Of a stretch of DNA of 64,000 nucleotides, positions 46,890 to 57,538 are shown one piece after another. The position numbers and the translations under genes were made by a program. Every line of letters begins with the position of its first letter. The stretch's first letter is position 1. The notes under the pieces were generated by a model. That model was given only the letters and a program-made list of their open reading frames with translations. It did not search any database and was not told where the DNA came from. The stretch is from contig CM070590.1 of NCBI GenBank assembly GCA_036346355.1, forward strand, positions 44,611,749 through 44,675,748. The letters are read 5' to 3'. This DNA is from Rhipidocladum racemiflorum. Lineage: Eukaryota > Streptophyta > Magnoliopsida > Poales > Poaceae.

Positions 46890-47090
46890 ACGGGCCCACG
46901 AAACCTCGTAACTCCCGCATCATCAACAGTAAAGTTCCAGACTTGCCTTCCTTAAGGCGTTTCCTCACTTGGCCGGAGCAAACGATCATGTCGCCAGGCC
47001 TCTCGCTGCGCCAGAATCACTGACTCAAGAATCATTTGAGTTTCAGCCTGCACGGTCCATAAGCAGCGAGGAGACTCCAAACGCTCAAAA

Positions 47091-47533
47091 TCAGCAAGCA
47101 ACAAGACAATCAACAACAGGGGGCATTGTCTTGCGACTAAGAGCATCGGCCACCACATTTGCCTTCCCCGGATGATACTGGATAGTGAGGTCATAATCCT
47201 TTATCAACTCTAGCCACCTCCTCTGCCTCAAATTCAAATCTTTCTGAGTGAAGATGTACTTGAGGCTCTTGTGATCAGTGAAAATATCACAAGACTCGCC
47301 GTAAAGGTAATGCCTCCATATCTTCAATGCAAACACCATGGCGGCTAGCTCAAGATCATGCGTGGGATAATTCTGCTCATGCTTTTCAAGCGCCTCGAAG
47401 CATAAGCAATCACCTTGCCATCTTGCATGAGCACACAACCAAATCCCAACCGAGAAGCATCAGAATAAATAGTGAAGCGCTTTCCCGGCTCAGGAAGGGT
47501 AAGAACAGGAGCAGTCACTAACTTCTCCTTCAA
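47091..47533 (-). pseudogene. pol: G RNase H fragment
   Basis: KEKLVTAPVLTLP leads into FTIYSDASRLGFGCVLMQ (first catalytic Asp), then in a shifted frame YPTHDLELAAMVFALKIWRHYLYG (catalytic Glu), IFTDHKSLKYIFTQ (Asp) and WLELIKDYDLTIQYHPGKAN with VADALSRK at the end. These are standard Ty3/gypsy RNase H landmarks in the right order. One frameshift falls near 47440. Confidence 0.85.
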
Positions 47534-47544
47534 AGTGGAGAAGC

Positions 47545-47640
47545 GTGAGAGTTCTGCATCTAGTTATTATAAGCTATGTTGTTTTAAGTTGAAGGCATGA
47601 TAAAGCATTTCTTCTTCTTCTTCTTTTGTAAAGCTGTGCT
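47545..47640 (-). other. Extra segment of about 80 bp inside pol
   Basis: Between ECEHSF (near 47640) and LKEKLVTAP (near 47535), which are adjacent in the family, lies about 80 bases of unrelated DNA including a TTC microsatellite (47609-47625). TTCTGCA occurs on both sides (near 47554 and 47655), so it may be an insertion with a short duplication. The origin is unknown. Confidence 0.5.
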
Positions 47641-47675
47641 CACATTCTGCAGCTCCACCTTTAAATTTCATCCCC

Positions 47676-48638
47676 TTAGTCACCGCGAAAGTGGCTTGGC
47701 AATGATAGAGAAATCCTCGCACAAAACGCGATAGTAGCCGCCAACCTAAGGAAACTACGCACCTTTTTTACATTGGAAGGCCTCTTCCAATCCGTAACTG
47801 CTGAGACTTTGCTAGGATCTACCGATATGCCCTCCGGATTGATGATGTGGCCAAGAAAACCCACTTCGAAATCCGAACTCGCACTTTTTCGACTTAGCAA
47901 AGAACCGATTCTCCTCAAGGTACTCACAAGCCTCAAGTGTACGCTCATGCTCCTCTTCCGATTTAGAGTAAACCGAGAATGTCATCGATGAACACTACCA
48001 CAACCTCATCAAGGTACTTGTGAAGCATACTGCTCATCACCTCCATAAAGACAAGAGGAGCATTAGTTAGTCCAAAGGACATAACTTTAAATTCATAATG
48101 CCCATACTCTAGTGGAGAAGCAGTCTTCTCAATGTCTCCGCTCCCTCACACGGATCTGATTGTACCCCATTGAAGATCAATCTTGGAAACACCTTTGCTC
48201 CTTGATTGGTCAAACAGATCCTCGATGCGAGGCAAAGGATACTTGTTCTTGGTATCACTTGATTAAGAGCATGGTAATCAATGCACATACGCCAACTTCC
48301 ATCCTTCTTCGAGACGAGAGGATGGGTGCTCTATGGCGAAACGCTACGCCGAATGAAGCCCTTGGCCAATGTATCCTCCAAGCGCTTCTTCAACTCGTCC
48401 TTGAAAAGGTCGAGCCAAGCGGTATGGAGAGATAGAAATAGGTCGAGTGCCGAGGAACAAGATCAATACGAAACTCCACATTCCTCGCGGGAGGTAAACC
48501 AGGTAACTCATCAGGGAACACATCAACGAACTCCTTCACTACAGAAATTTCCTCAATGGGAACTAAGGAAGATGGTTTCTCAGGCAAAGTCTTGAGGAAA
48601 CCCATGACCTCAAACAGCCAGGAAAACAAACTAGTCAA
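47676..48638 (-). pseudogene. pol: G reverse transcriptase, frameshifted
   Basis: It opens with VVKEFVDVFPDELPGLPPARNVEF (48560-48480), the usual start of plant gypsy RT, and continues through several frames. FGLTNAPLVFMEVM and the catalytic VVFIDDIL (about 48080-47985) are clear. GHIINPEGISVDPSKV and WKRPSNVKKVRSFLRLA (47880-47760) mark the thumb and connection. The F-I-D-D box keeps both Asp residues. Multiple single-base indels prevent translation as one protein. Confidence 0.85.
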
Positions 48639-48922
48639 AGCAAAGACGAACCGGAGGGTATACCACCCTGAAGGTCAACTCTCACGGACGGGCCTGCAAG
48701 GAACCGCTCTTCGAAACAACAGATCTTAGCACGGTAATCGATGCACCACCCATGCCCAAAATGACATCAAAAGGAGCCAAGCCGGATCACCATGAGATTG
48801 GCAAAGAAAACCTCATCATCAATGGCAATGGTGCAACCAGGGCACACCAAAGAACTAGTAATCAAACCCCAGGTGAACCCGACTAACGGACTCTAAACTG
48901 CTGAACTCCCAACTTAGCTCCT

Positions 48923-49399
48923 TTAGCAAAAATCCGGCGACACAAAGGAATAGGATGCACCGGAATCAAACAGAACAAAGGCATCAACGGAATCCACGAG
49001 CGAGTACCAAACCACCTCTGGATGCCAGTGACCGGCGGTCGGCCAAGCATACACTCTGGTGGCGCCGGGGACAGAAGGAGCCCCACTCAGCGCCGATGCC
49101 CCATCAAGGTGGGGCGGAGGAGGCAATCGAGGAGAGCCAGACGGGGCACCGATGCTTGATGGCGCCACGCAAAGGGCGGTGAGCGGTAGGAGCAAACCAT
49201 CATAAGCACCGATCCTCTTCGGGAAGACGCCGGCCGAGTGGAAGAAGACACCGTCTCCCACTTGATGATGGGGATTCATCCGAGACTCGGCCCCATGTGG
49301 CCGAAGCTTGCCACGCGATGGTTGCAACTCCGGTCCCAACCACACTCGGGCACGGTGCTCACCACCGCACTCGAACGATCCCGCGAAAATCCAATACAA
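48923..49399 (-). pseudogene. G protease and end of Gag
   Basis: The end of this ORF reads AFVLFDSGASYSFVS, the aspartic protease active site of Ty3/gypsy elements (LFDSGAS). The upstream 130 residues are proline- and glycine-rich without a recognisable zinc knuckle, so little or nothing of Gag remains. Confidence 0.75.
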
Positions 49400-50111
49400 A
49401 ACACTTTTCTTTGGTTCAGCTCAACTACAAGCCCGGAAAAACAGCGAAACCGACCGTAACGGCAAAAGAACATCCGAAGGGAACCACCATCAACTCTTCT
49501 ATTTGACTCCGAGTCAACTACCCGATCAAGGACAGAAAGGATAAGCACTTTCTCCTACGGGGTTAATAGTTCTTCGGTGATGGCGCTAACCGCCACATCG
49601 TCAAACCTCACCGTTATCAATTCAAAAAGCGGTGACCGAAACCCTTCGGCACCACAACCCCACTTTTATCACCACAACAGGAACAATCCAATCATTTATA
49701 CGCAGACTCCGGCAACTCTCCGGGAGCCTCGCTGGCCTCCACGCCACACGGCGTCCACGGCCCTACCCTTGGCATGGCTGCTAGCAGCATAACCATCCAA
49801 ACACTAAAAACATAAACACAACATCACACAACCAAGAACATAGATCAAACATCATCATAAGCATATCCTTCATTAAATAATTAAGCGCAATGCAATGATG
49901 AACCAAACCCCATCCTATCGTGCAAACTAAGTGTGTCAAATTTTAGATTAGTTATACCACTTTTACAAGTTTTAATGTTGCTATCTTATAACAAAGTTTT
50001 AGTTAAGACCTAAGCCATGTTTCTAAGTTATTCCACATCACATTTTAGTTGTGCCCTATAGCATGACACTAACAATTCACATTCCAAGGACCCTACACCG
50101 CTCGATACTAA
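49400..50111 (-). mobile_element. G leader region
   Basis: Homologous to the primer-site side of the E2 interior (39450-40046) and to N1 12104-12730 in reverse, with no gag. The primer site expected at 50098-50110 is degenerate (ctcgatactaa instead of ctctgatacca). The joint with protease coding sequence is near 49400, suggesting a chimera of a non-autonomous leader with a coding element, or a gag deletion. Confidence 0.65.
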
Positions 50112-52591
50112 TGGTAACACCCAGGCATTTAATATGCCCGAATGTTACCAAACATAAGCTAAACAACATCTAAATACCACATTTAACATAAAATTCCAGC
50201 AAAGGCGCATAGACTAAAAACAAATTTGGCAGCACCTTTGTTTTATCATGAATTTAAGGAACAGCAACAAGATAGCATTATATGGCAATAAGAGAAACAT
50301 CTAAAACAGCAATAAATAAAGTCTTAACGACATTAAAGACTAACATTAAGCTCTTAAGGTTCCAAGTGTCCAACAAACAATAGAACTCTCATGAACCAAG
50401 CTAAGACTTAATTCAAAAAGACCATCACACGCAATTTATTATCAAACTAAATGAATTGACTTGGGGAAACATTAAGGTGAAGCAACGTGGTGAGCGTGTG
50501 ACTATTCCCTTTCCCGCATGCCCGTTCTCATGGTACCTAAAACAACAAGAAAACACAAGGGTGAGTTCAAAACTCAAGAAGCATCTTGCAATGGACAACA
50601 AGCATACCAACATGGCAATAACATCTTCCATCATGTACATCATCTCATTCATAATTACTTATCGATCATCATCAATTTGTATGCGAAGTAATGCAATGCT
50701 CTGACCCTCTGGAACCTCATACCGGTATGGGGAAATACACACCGTCGGTGTGCACTCTTTCCTCCCGTCCATCCCGAAGATGGAGGGTGCCTACTGGCTT
50801 CCAAACACCACGTGGATGGAATCACGACATAGGACTTACTCAATGGCGTTCCGGATTAGTCATAACTTTCTCACCGACCTTCTTAGGACTAGTTAAGACT
50901 TTCTCACCGCCCTCGCTCTATCTCATGACATGCATGCAACCATGCCAATTATCATATTTAATTCACATATTAACACATGGCATCATAATATGTTAAACAT
51001 GCTCATCATATCATATCAATCATTAACACATGGCAAGTGGACATATAGCATGTAAACAATTCCATCTAATCTCAACATGCAACCTACAACTCGCTATCCA
51101 TCACAACACGCTGCTCCTCAACCACGCTGCGACGGATTGGCGGGAAGAAGAGGCACTCCGGGTCACACCACCTGCACACATAGGTATCACACACTCACAT
51201 TTATGCCCCCAACAGTCGCAAGCCCCCATCTAACCCGACATTACCAACTACCGCGAAACCTAAAACAGAGGTTCTGTCCCGTCGGGACAGCAGCCTTCAT
51301 GAAAGGCATAACTTGAGTTCTGGGACTCCGAATCAATTAAACGAGTACAACCTCGCGTAGCCTAGGAAATTTCCCAACTTTCTCTAGGTATAAGGAAAGT
51401 CTGATTCGGCCTCTAAAGTTGTTTAATCTACAGATTACCGAGATCTGTTCCAATTACGTTACAGATTTTTAGGCGCTCAGTAAACAGCCATAACTTTCAA
51501 ACGGCTGATCGGAATTTAACGTGCTTTACGTACACGGAAAGATAATTAAATTATCTACAACTTCCTAGAAGTCCATACGGTCAGATTCGAAATCTAAATT
51601 AGTTTAATCTAACGTGGAACACAGACTGTCCCAACCTCGACACAGATTGGACAGCGCCCACCAAAACGGCCATAACTTTCAGACCGTAACTCCAAAAATT
51701 CTCAAAAAAATACACAAAATAGGTCTTGACGATACCTAAAACTTCTTCAACAGGAGGTCGGCCAAATTCCGAATCTAAAATTGCGAAAACGCATGCCCTA
51801 ACACGGACTCCAAATCTGCTCGAAACTGAGTACAATACGAACTCTAGTTCTTTCAGATCTACTCCATGGCAGCACGTCCTCTTGATCTAAAAACTCCAAA
51901 TCTACCACGAGAACAGCACCTAGACCTTCCCCAAGGTTTCCCCATGGACATACCTTTAGTCCCGACGAAGCGACTTAACACGAAGAATGTCTCTCGATCA
52001 CCCGATTCGCTCCCACGCCAAATCCTTGAATCCTCGTCAGCGGTTCTTCCAAACAGCGAGGCAGCACGTAGACGTGTCGTGGCAGTGAGGGGGCATCCTT
52101 GGGGCGCGCAAGGAGGAGGGTGGCGCTTGAGGTGGAGGTGGAGGAGGAGGACTAGAGGGAGGAGGGAATTGGTGGAGGCGCAAGGGGAGGTGGAGGCGTG
52201 GGGGAGGCGGCTAGGGCAGGGAGGAGGCGCCCTAGCCCCTTTACCCACGTTCTCCCCCTCCATGGGCCAATCTCTCTCCACAAAAGCCCACGGTGCTCTT
52301 CCCCTTGGAGCCCAAACTCCCGGAAGGCCCAAAACCCCGAAAACGGCCCGGAAACGTTATTAACCTCCAATTCCTATGGTTTTAACCTTATTTCCACATC
52401 TCATAATGTTTATAGCCTCATCATGCTCAATAATTAAGGATACGACACTCTGTGGCGACATAACACTTCAACCGGTCCAAAAACGCGAGTAAACCTCAAG
52501 CCGAAAGGTTTTAACCTAAATTCCACATTCCATAGAGTTTTTGTCCTCAACCTTCACATTGTATAAGGTTGCGACACTCCGAGGTGTCACA
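50112..52591 (-). repeat. G 5' LTR
   Basis: On the + strand it runs TGGTAACACCC...GTGTCACA. One base is inserted in the terminal TGTAACA. It is the partner of 43021-45515 with the palindrome at 51274-51290. ORFs at 51859-52363 on both strands overlap the GC-rich block and are not supported as genes. Confidence 0.86.
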
Positions 52592-52596
52592 TTAGT

Positions 52597-53244
52597 AACA
52601 CCTTTTTTGAACAACAACAACACAATGTTGAGCTCCTAAAATAAATTTAAATATCTTTATTATTTTCTTATTTTTTTGTGATGTACAAATTAAAATTGAT
52701 TCATAGAATATCCTTTGATAAGCATATATAACACACTGTACATCAATACAAAACACAAATGACCATAAATGGAACAATCATAACATATTGCATTGCATCA
52801 AACAAATAAAATATCAAGTACTTCACACCATTCGATAGAATACATAACGATTTGATTTCCAGAGAAGACAAATCTTTAGTCTATGAATCTAAAATACATT
52901 GTTCTAAATAAAAAAAATATAAAATATATCTAGTGTTGCCTAATCTTCATGAAATTCTTTGCTTCTAGATCCCTTCATGTGGTAAGCAACCAAATGTTTG
53001 AATTTCAACCATTAATTTTTTCAACTTTGCACAAAAGAAAGTATAAACCTTTATGGTTGCAATTACAAAATATAATATATGCACTTCATTACAATTGAAG
53101 AAAGAAACAATTAACATACACAAATCCTTCAATCCTCCATCTATCATAATTCTAGGATTGTGAAGCTAAAAAAGAAATCAACCAACCTCAAAAATCAAGG
53201 GATAGACAAAAATGAGACCATGAAACTATGAAGATAGACAAAAC
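52597..53244 (-). mobile_element. CACTA body, no feature recognised
   Basis: AT-rich CACTA sequence between the G insertion and the captured exons. It may be intron or 3' flank of the captured gene, since the E1 beta exon at 53245-53319 ends at a donor-like GT. The next E1 beta exon (starting with the EEGFPQHG motif) is not found here. Confidence 0.5.
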
Positions 53245-54106
53245 CAATCTATTGGTTTTCCTAACAGATGCATTTATAGAAGCTCTATCAAGTGGTCTAA
53301 TTGACCGAAGGTTGATCATCTGTTGACAAATATCAGTAGAAAATAAGGAAATATTGATGGCATGTACCATTTAAAGGAAAGAAGATATCATGTTGATTAG
53401 TTATAATGAACATATATTGTACAAAAGAAATTACCTCCGCACTGATTCCTTCCTTGGACAATATCTGAGCAACTGAAAACAAGCTAAGCATGAGAATACA
53501 ACAAAACAATAGTGTAATATCACACAAGCTGAAAGACTACTTAAACCCATCTGTTCAACAAACCATCCCTCTCTTAGAACAAAATGGAAAAGAAAATACA
53601 AGTTTCAATAGGGGCAGCTTCGCAGATAAGTTTGACTTAGCAGCAAAGGGGTATTGATGCACTAAATTACACTCCTTAGACAAACAAGATATATGACATC
53701 ATACATAATTGGAAGTTACTGATGTGTCAAATCCTACAGAGTTAATGATTTAAAATCCTCAGTCCTCCTCCACATTGTTTACCAAATATAGCATGACACA
53801 CCTGAAGAGCATAACCGACCATCTTGGAGAATGCAGTAATTGTAACATCTTTTCCCTCACGTTCTATCTACAGAAAGAAGATATCCACTAGTAAGTGCAT
53901 AGAATTTCAGAAAGTATATTCCAAAAATAAATATATAAGATTATGCATCTAGTCTCTAGAAAACCGTGTATTCATCGAAAGAAAAGTCTTCCTGTCAAAC
54001 CATCATATTTGTATGCAACAATGTATAACTACTTTCCTTCCAACACATGCACATAAAAACATACCTTAGCTTTGCCAATCAGCAGACAGAAACTAGAATC
54101 AAGCAA
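53245..54106 (-). pseudogene. Captured pyruvate dehydrogenase E1 beta gene fragment
   Basis: Four exon-sized segments on the minus strand match consecutive parts of plant mitochondrial pyruvate dehydrogenase E1 beta, with AG/GT-type borders: 54065-54106 (LLDSSFCLLIGKAK), 53802-53867 (IEREGKDVTITAFSKMVGYA and two more residues), 53435-53472 (AQILSKEGISAE), and 53245-53319 (INLRSIRPLDRASINASVRK and a few more). The parent enzyme is part of the complex that makes acetyl-CoA in mitochondria. Introns are retained, so capture occurred at DNA level. The exon 53435-53472 is one base out of phase with the one before it, and both gene ends are missing, so it is a fragment. Confidence 0.88.
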
Positions 54107-54842
54107 CTGCAATAAACAGGGAATGATTCTCCATATCATAGAAAACAACATAATAACGTATCTATCAATGAAATGCTACCTGCATGTAGCATCCAATTGA
54201 AGTATCATCATACTCTGAAGAACAAAAAAATTTTGCAATCAGTTTTAGGAGTTACTTACATGCATAATTTTTTGCAATCAGTTTTAGGTTCACAAAAAAT
54301 TGCAATAAATAGTAAATTACTCACCTTAACAAGATGTCTGCCATCCAAAAATGTCTTTAGGAATGTCTGCCATCTAGAATATGATATCCCCTACATAGGC
54401 TACAAAACATACAATGGACCACAAATCCAACCTCAGCATCATGCATCATAGACCCAAAACAAAACTAACACAGAGTCCTTAGTCCTTCACTTGTCGAATC
54501 ACACACAAAAAGAGAGGGTTGAATCAGATACATCAGTGGAGCAGTAGCACGCGCCGCGGAGCATAGCCTTCTCAAGGCTAGAAGGGGATGGGTGCAGCTG
54601 CAGCGACAATGGGTGTAACACCCCGGCACCCTCGTGCCCCGAATGTTACACCCTAAGGCTCCCGCAAACACATCAGTGTTCTCTATAAATATATCGGTGG
54701 CTGTGAATAGGGAAGTACTTATCAAATTCATTTTATGCGTCATCATCTAAAAGTAATCACAGTAGCTTATATTGATGTACACTTGTAGGAGATGCAAGTG
54801 CAGCCCAAAACTTAAATCCCAATGAAGAAACAATATACTTAA
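54107..54842 (-). mobile_element. CACTA body between captured exons and GC block
   Basis: Mostly AT-rich with a short duplicated phrase (ttttgcaatcagttttagg at about 54230 and 54270). A GC-richer patch at 54535-54660 contains a small inverted repeat (agccttctcaaggct) and a piece starting TGTAACACCCCGGCACC (54614) that resembles an LTR end. No further E1 beta exon is recognised. Confidence 0.5.
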
Positions 54843-55400
54843 CTAGCAGCAATAGTAACAATGTTTAGCCATCAAGTTCAAGTACACATCAACAACAATA
54901 ATAGCACTGTCAATAGTATTACTACTAGGATAGGGCATGCGAGTTTCGATACCTCGGATCGGGCGCCGACGAGGGGAGGCCGCCGATGCTGGTGGCGGTG
55001 CCGTCGCTGGGGAGGCCGACCGGGAGCAGGGCGCCACCAGCAACTGCAGGGAGGGGCGCGGCCATGGAGGAGCCTGGGAGGGCGAGCTCGGCCAGGGGCG
55101 TCGCCGGAGGAGGGAGCAGGCGGCGCGGCCGGAGAAGGGGCCGGGAGAGGCGGCGCAGCGCAGATCTATTCTTCGCTGGAGGGCATCGGCTAGGGTTGGC
55201 AGGAGGAGGCGCAAGGGCCAGGAGAGGAAGAAACCAGGGCGGCGGCGCTTGCTCGGCCGAGGAGGAGCGGGCGAGCCAGGGAGGCGTCGGGCATGGTGGG
55301 GAAGAGAGCAGCAGCTCAACTGGTTTGGGGAGAAGGGAGGCGTCGTGTTTCTTTGAAATTTGGAGAAGCCAGTCTGCAAAAAAGATGGAGAGGGAGTGAG
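54843..55400 (-). other. GC-rich exon-like block, probable second capture
   Basis: A sharply GC-rich island inside AT-rich DNA. On the minus strand it has a C-rich leader, an ATG at about 55293 whose frame stops after about 35 codons, and a donor-like GATCCGAG|GTATCG near 54950. This is what a grass first exon and 5' UTR look like. A 178-codon minus-strand ORF (54843-55379) spans it, rich in Pro, Ala, Arg and Ser, with no domain. It could be the first exon of the captured gene or of another gene; its sequence does not identify it. Confidence 0.5.
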
Positions 55401-56020
55401 GAGAGACAGATTAGATTAGTGGGAGGAAGAAAATTTTATGAGGAAAAAAGGAAGGGTTTTGATAAGTTTTATCCGGATATTTTCTTTAATAACTATCATC
55501 CAAATTCCTGATTATTGGATTTGCTTTCAGATCAATGCACGTCCCCCCTGAATTCGAGGTGGGTTGATCCTACAGATGTATGTTTTGATCGTACGGTCCA
55601 AAGTTTGGATGTTTTTTGGGACAAAAACATCCGGATGATGCCTATATTTTGGGATTCACTCCACCTGCTCTTTGACCTCCCACAAACACAAGCACGAAAA
55701 CCAAACGTCCGGACTAGGAAGCCCTAAATCTAGGATAACCACTCGCGAGTATTACAATTAAGTCATGTGCTACAATCTGCCTCTAAATGTGTTACTGTAG
55801 TATTATTATTCACATCTTACTACCATGTGTTACAATGTTCCTCTGTAACATATATTATGTGTTGCAGATGTAGTTTCCAGTAACACTTTTAGCATCTCAT
55901 TAAGTATGTGTTACAACATGCCTTTGTAACACAAATTATATGTTACTGCAATATCTCTTTGTAACACATTGTTCAATATGTTACAGAAATGTGTTACAGA
56001 AGATATGTTTTGTTGTAGTG
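55401..56020 (-). repeat. CACTA right subterminal region
   Basis: After about 330 bases without recognisable content, 55740-56010 holds repeated units such as atgtgttacaa and tgtaacac (near 55790, 55830, 55905, 55940 and 55985) and ends in TGTTGTAGTG. These mirror the left-end repeats. Confidence 0.7.
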
Positions 56021-57533
56021 AACAAGTACTTTTTGAAGACAAGTTATGCTTTGACCATATTGCTCTAATCCTTGACAATTAGTTTGATTTAAATTATTGC
56101 ACGCTAGTTTATTTAACTAATGTTTTAATTATTTCTGGGAATTAGATAAATGCCAAATTGTAGTATGACACCTTGACTATTTAATTATGTGCCATGAACC
56201 CTTGTCACCCTAGTTGAGGAATATGTAGTTGGACATTATTAAATTGCCAACATTGGGTATTTAGATCGTTGTAGTATATTGCTTAGACCTGTTACTTGCA
56301 CATGACATGATTTTGGACAATCAAAGGTTAATATTGACTTAATGATATATTGAACCTGTTTTTGGAGAAGTATCATGTGTTGTGATTGTTGATGGCATGT
56401 GGTGCATGGTAATCAACCGGGTTTGATAAATAGATTTAGACTGGGGCAAGTGGTAGGAATAATATGGTGGGCCATGATTGGCACCGGGGATGTTGTTTTG
56501 GTTCTTCGGGTAGTCTTGCCCTGGTCACCCTAAGGACTTAACCTTGCAAGCCTTTGATCTGAGTCAAACGTGCAATCACATGTCTGTAATGGGACAGACC
56601 TAGTTGAGTAAGTTACTAATAACTTGCATGTGGTACCTTGGGTTGTCAACTACACCTTTTGTGTAGCCTTAAATGGGAGCGTACCAGTGCTATGGCATGG
56701 TACCCATCCAACGGTATGTCGGTCCCATACTTCGCCTTTGTTAAGGGAAGGCATGTGTATGACAAAAGCCAGAGAGGTTCACTTGTTTAGTTCGCGGTCT
56801 CTGAAAGGCTTTGTTACCATCACTCGCCTTTGTGGTGCTTGACTGTATCTTATGGGTAAATTGCATAACCTCTGCAAAGTGTACAACCTATTCGAATAGC
56901 CGAGTCAACGGCACTGGACTTGAAAAGTTTGGTTAGGTTTAGTGATGACGTTGATGGAAATGTGGATTAAGAAAAGGAAAGTATTTACTTAACTCCTGGA
57001 AAAGTTATTGATATTATCTTTACTTTTACTTCTTTCGAATCTATTTATGCTACTTGTTAAACGCTGTTTAGTGCAAATGAACCTGTTAGCCTATCCTTTG
57101 TATCAAGCCTTGCATGTAGAATATTAGCTTGCATTCTGTGCATGACTTGCTGAGTACCAAGTACTCACCCTTGCCACAATACAACATCACTTGAAGAAGA
57201 GTTGATGCCAGCTTTGGAGGAAGAATACCATGAGGAGCCGTCTAACTAGGGAGCGAGCCCAGTCAGTTGCCTGTGGTATACTGGATGGCACCACGAAATC
57301 TACTTTATCCCGCTACAGTTATTTCTCTTTTAATAAGTCTTTGCCTTGTGAGGCGTATCTTTGTAACTTGACCATAAGGTCGAGCAACCAGTTTGGTTAA
57401 TTAATTAAAGTACTTATTATTTCGTTGAGTATGATTGTGATATTTACCGATGTTGAGACTGTGTACACTAGCATGATCCTGGACTAGTGTTGAATACACA
57501 GAGGGTCTGGATCTGCATATTCGGGTCCCGACA
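56021..57533 (+). repeat. C1 LTR, part 3
   Basis: Continues C1 after the CACTA insertion (aacaagtactttttgaag...) and matches C0 677-2230 to the terminal gggtcccgaca. It contains the blocks gttcttcgggtagtcttgccctgg (near 56503) and cttgctgagtaccaagtactcaccc (near 57148), also present in C0. No gene is called. Confidence 0.82.
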
Positions 57534-57538
57534 TGAGA

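Larger units (their letters stand above)
43021..52591 (-). mobile_element. Ty3/gypsy retrotransposon G with degenerate pol
   Basis: 9,571 bases, with LTRs of 2,495 (3') and 2,480 (5') bases and TSD TTAGT. On the minus strand the order is 5' LTR 50112-52591, a short non-coding leader, protease, RT, RNase H, integrase, PPT, 3' LTR 43021-45515. This domain order defines Ty3/gypsy. Motifs such as VFHVSMLKKY are typical of chromoviruses (Tekay/Del group). Gag is largely absent and pol is cut by many frameshifts. LTR type, primer-site position and pre-PPT palindrome match N1, E2 and N3, so it represents the coding partner of that family. Confidence 0.88.
42658..56020 (-). mobile_element. CACTA (En/Spm-type) transposon carrying captured exons
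   Basis: The ends read CACTAC (42658) and GTAGTG (56020) with a 3-base TSD verified by an empty site. Subterminal regions at both ends repeat short units containing GTGTTAC, GTAACAC and TGTTGC in both orientations, the usual transposase-binding arrangement. Without the gypsy element G the transposon is about 3.8 kb. No transposase is visible. The body instead holds exons of a pyruvate dehydrogenase E1 beta gene and a GC-rich exon-like block on the minus strand. It is therefore non-autonomous and of the gene-capturing (Pack-CACTA) kind. Strand refers to the captured gene. Confidence 0.82.
5717..57533 (+). mobile_element. Solo family C LTR (C1) split by nested insertions
   Basis: The LTR starts TGTAACACCCC at 5717 and ends CCCGACA at 57533. 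It is flanked by TGAGA on both sides, and no primer binding site follows its end. These are the marks of a solo LTR left by LTR-LTR recombination. About 3.3 kb belongs to the LTR itself (5717-6936, 42073-42657, 56021-57533). The rest is the gypsy cluster E1/E2 and the CACTA element. The contiguous copies C0 and 60727-63538 support the order of the three pieces. Confidence 0.8.

Noticed and set aside
47609..47625. TTC microsatellite as an independent finding
   Set aside because: Only five units. It is reported as part of the extra segment in pol.
54614..54655. TGTAACACCCCGGCACC...GTTACACCC as a small LTR or MITE
   Set aside because: Only the ends resemble LTR termini. No TSD or matching second copy was found.
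54843..55379. 178-codon minus-strand ORF as a real protein gene
   Set aside because: Composition reflects GC-rich DNA. The frame crosses a likely splice donor and runs into AT-rich DNA. It is described as an exon-like block only.
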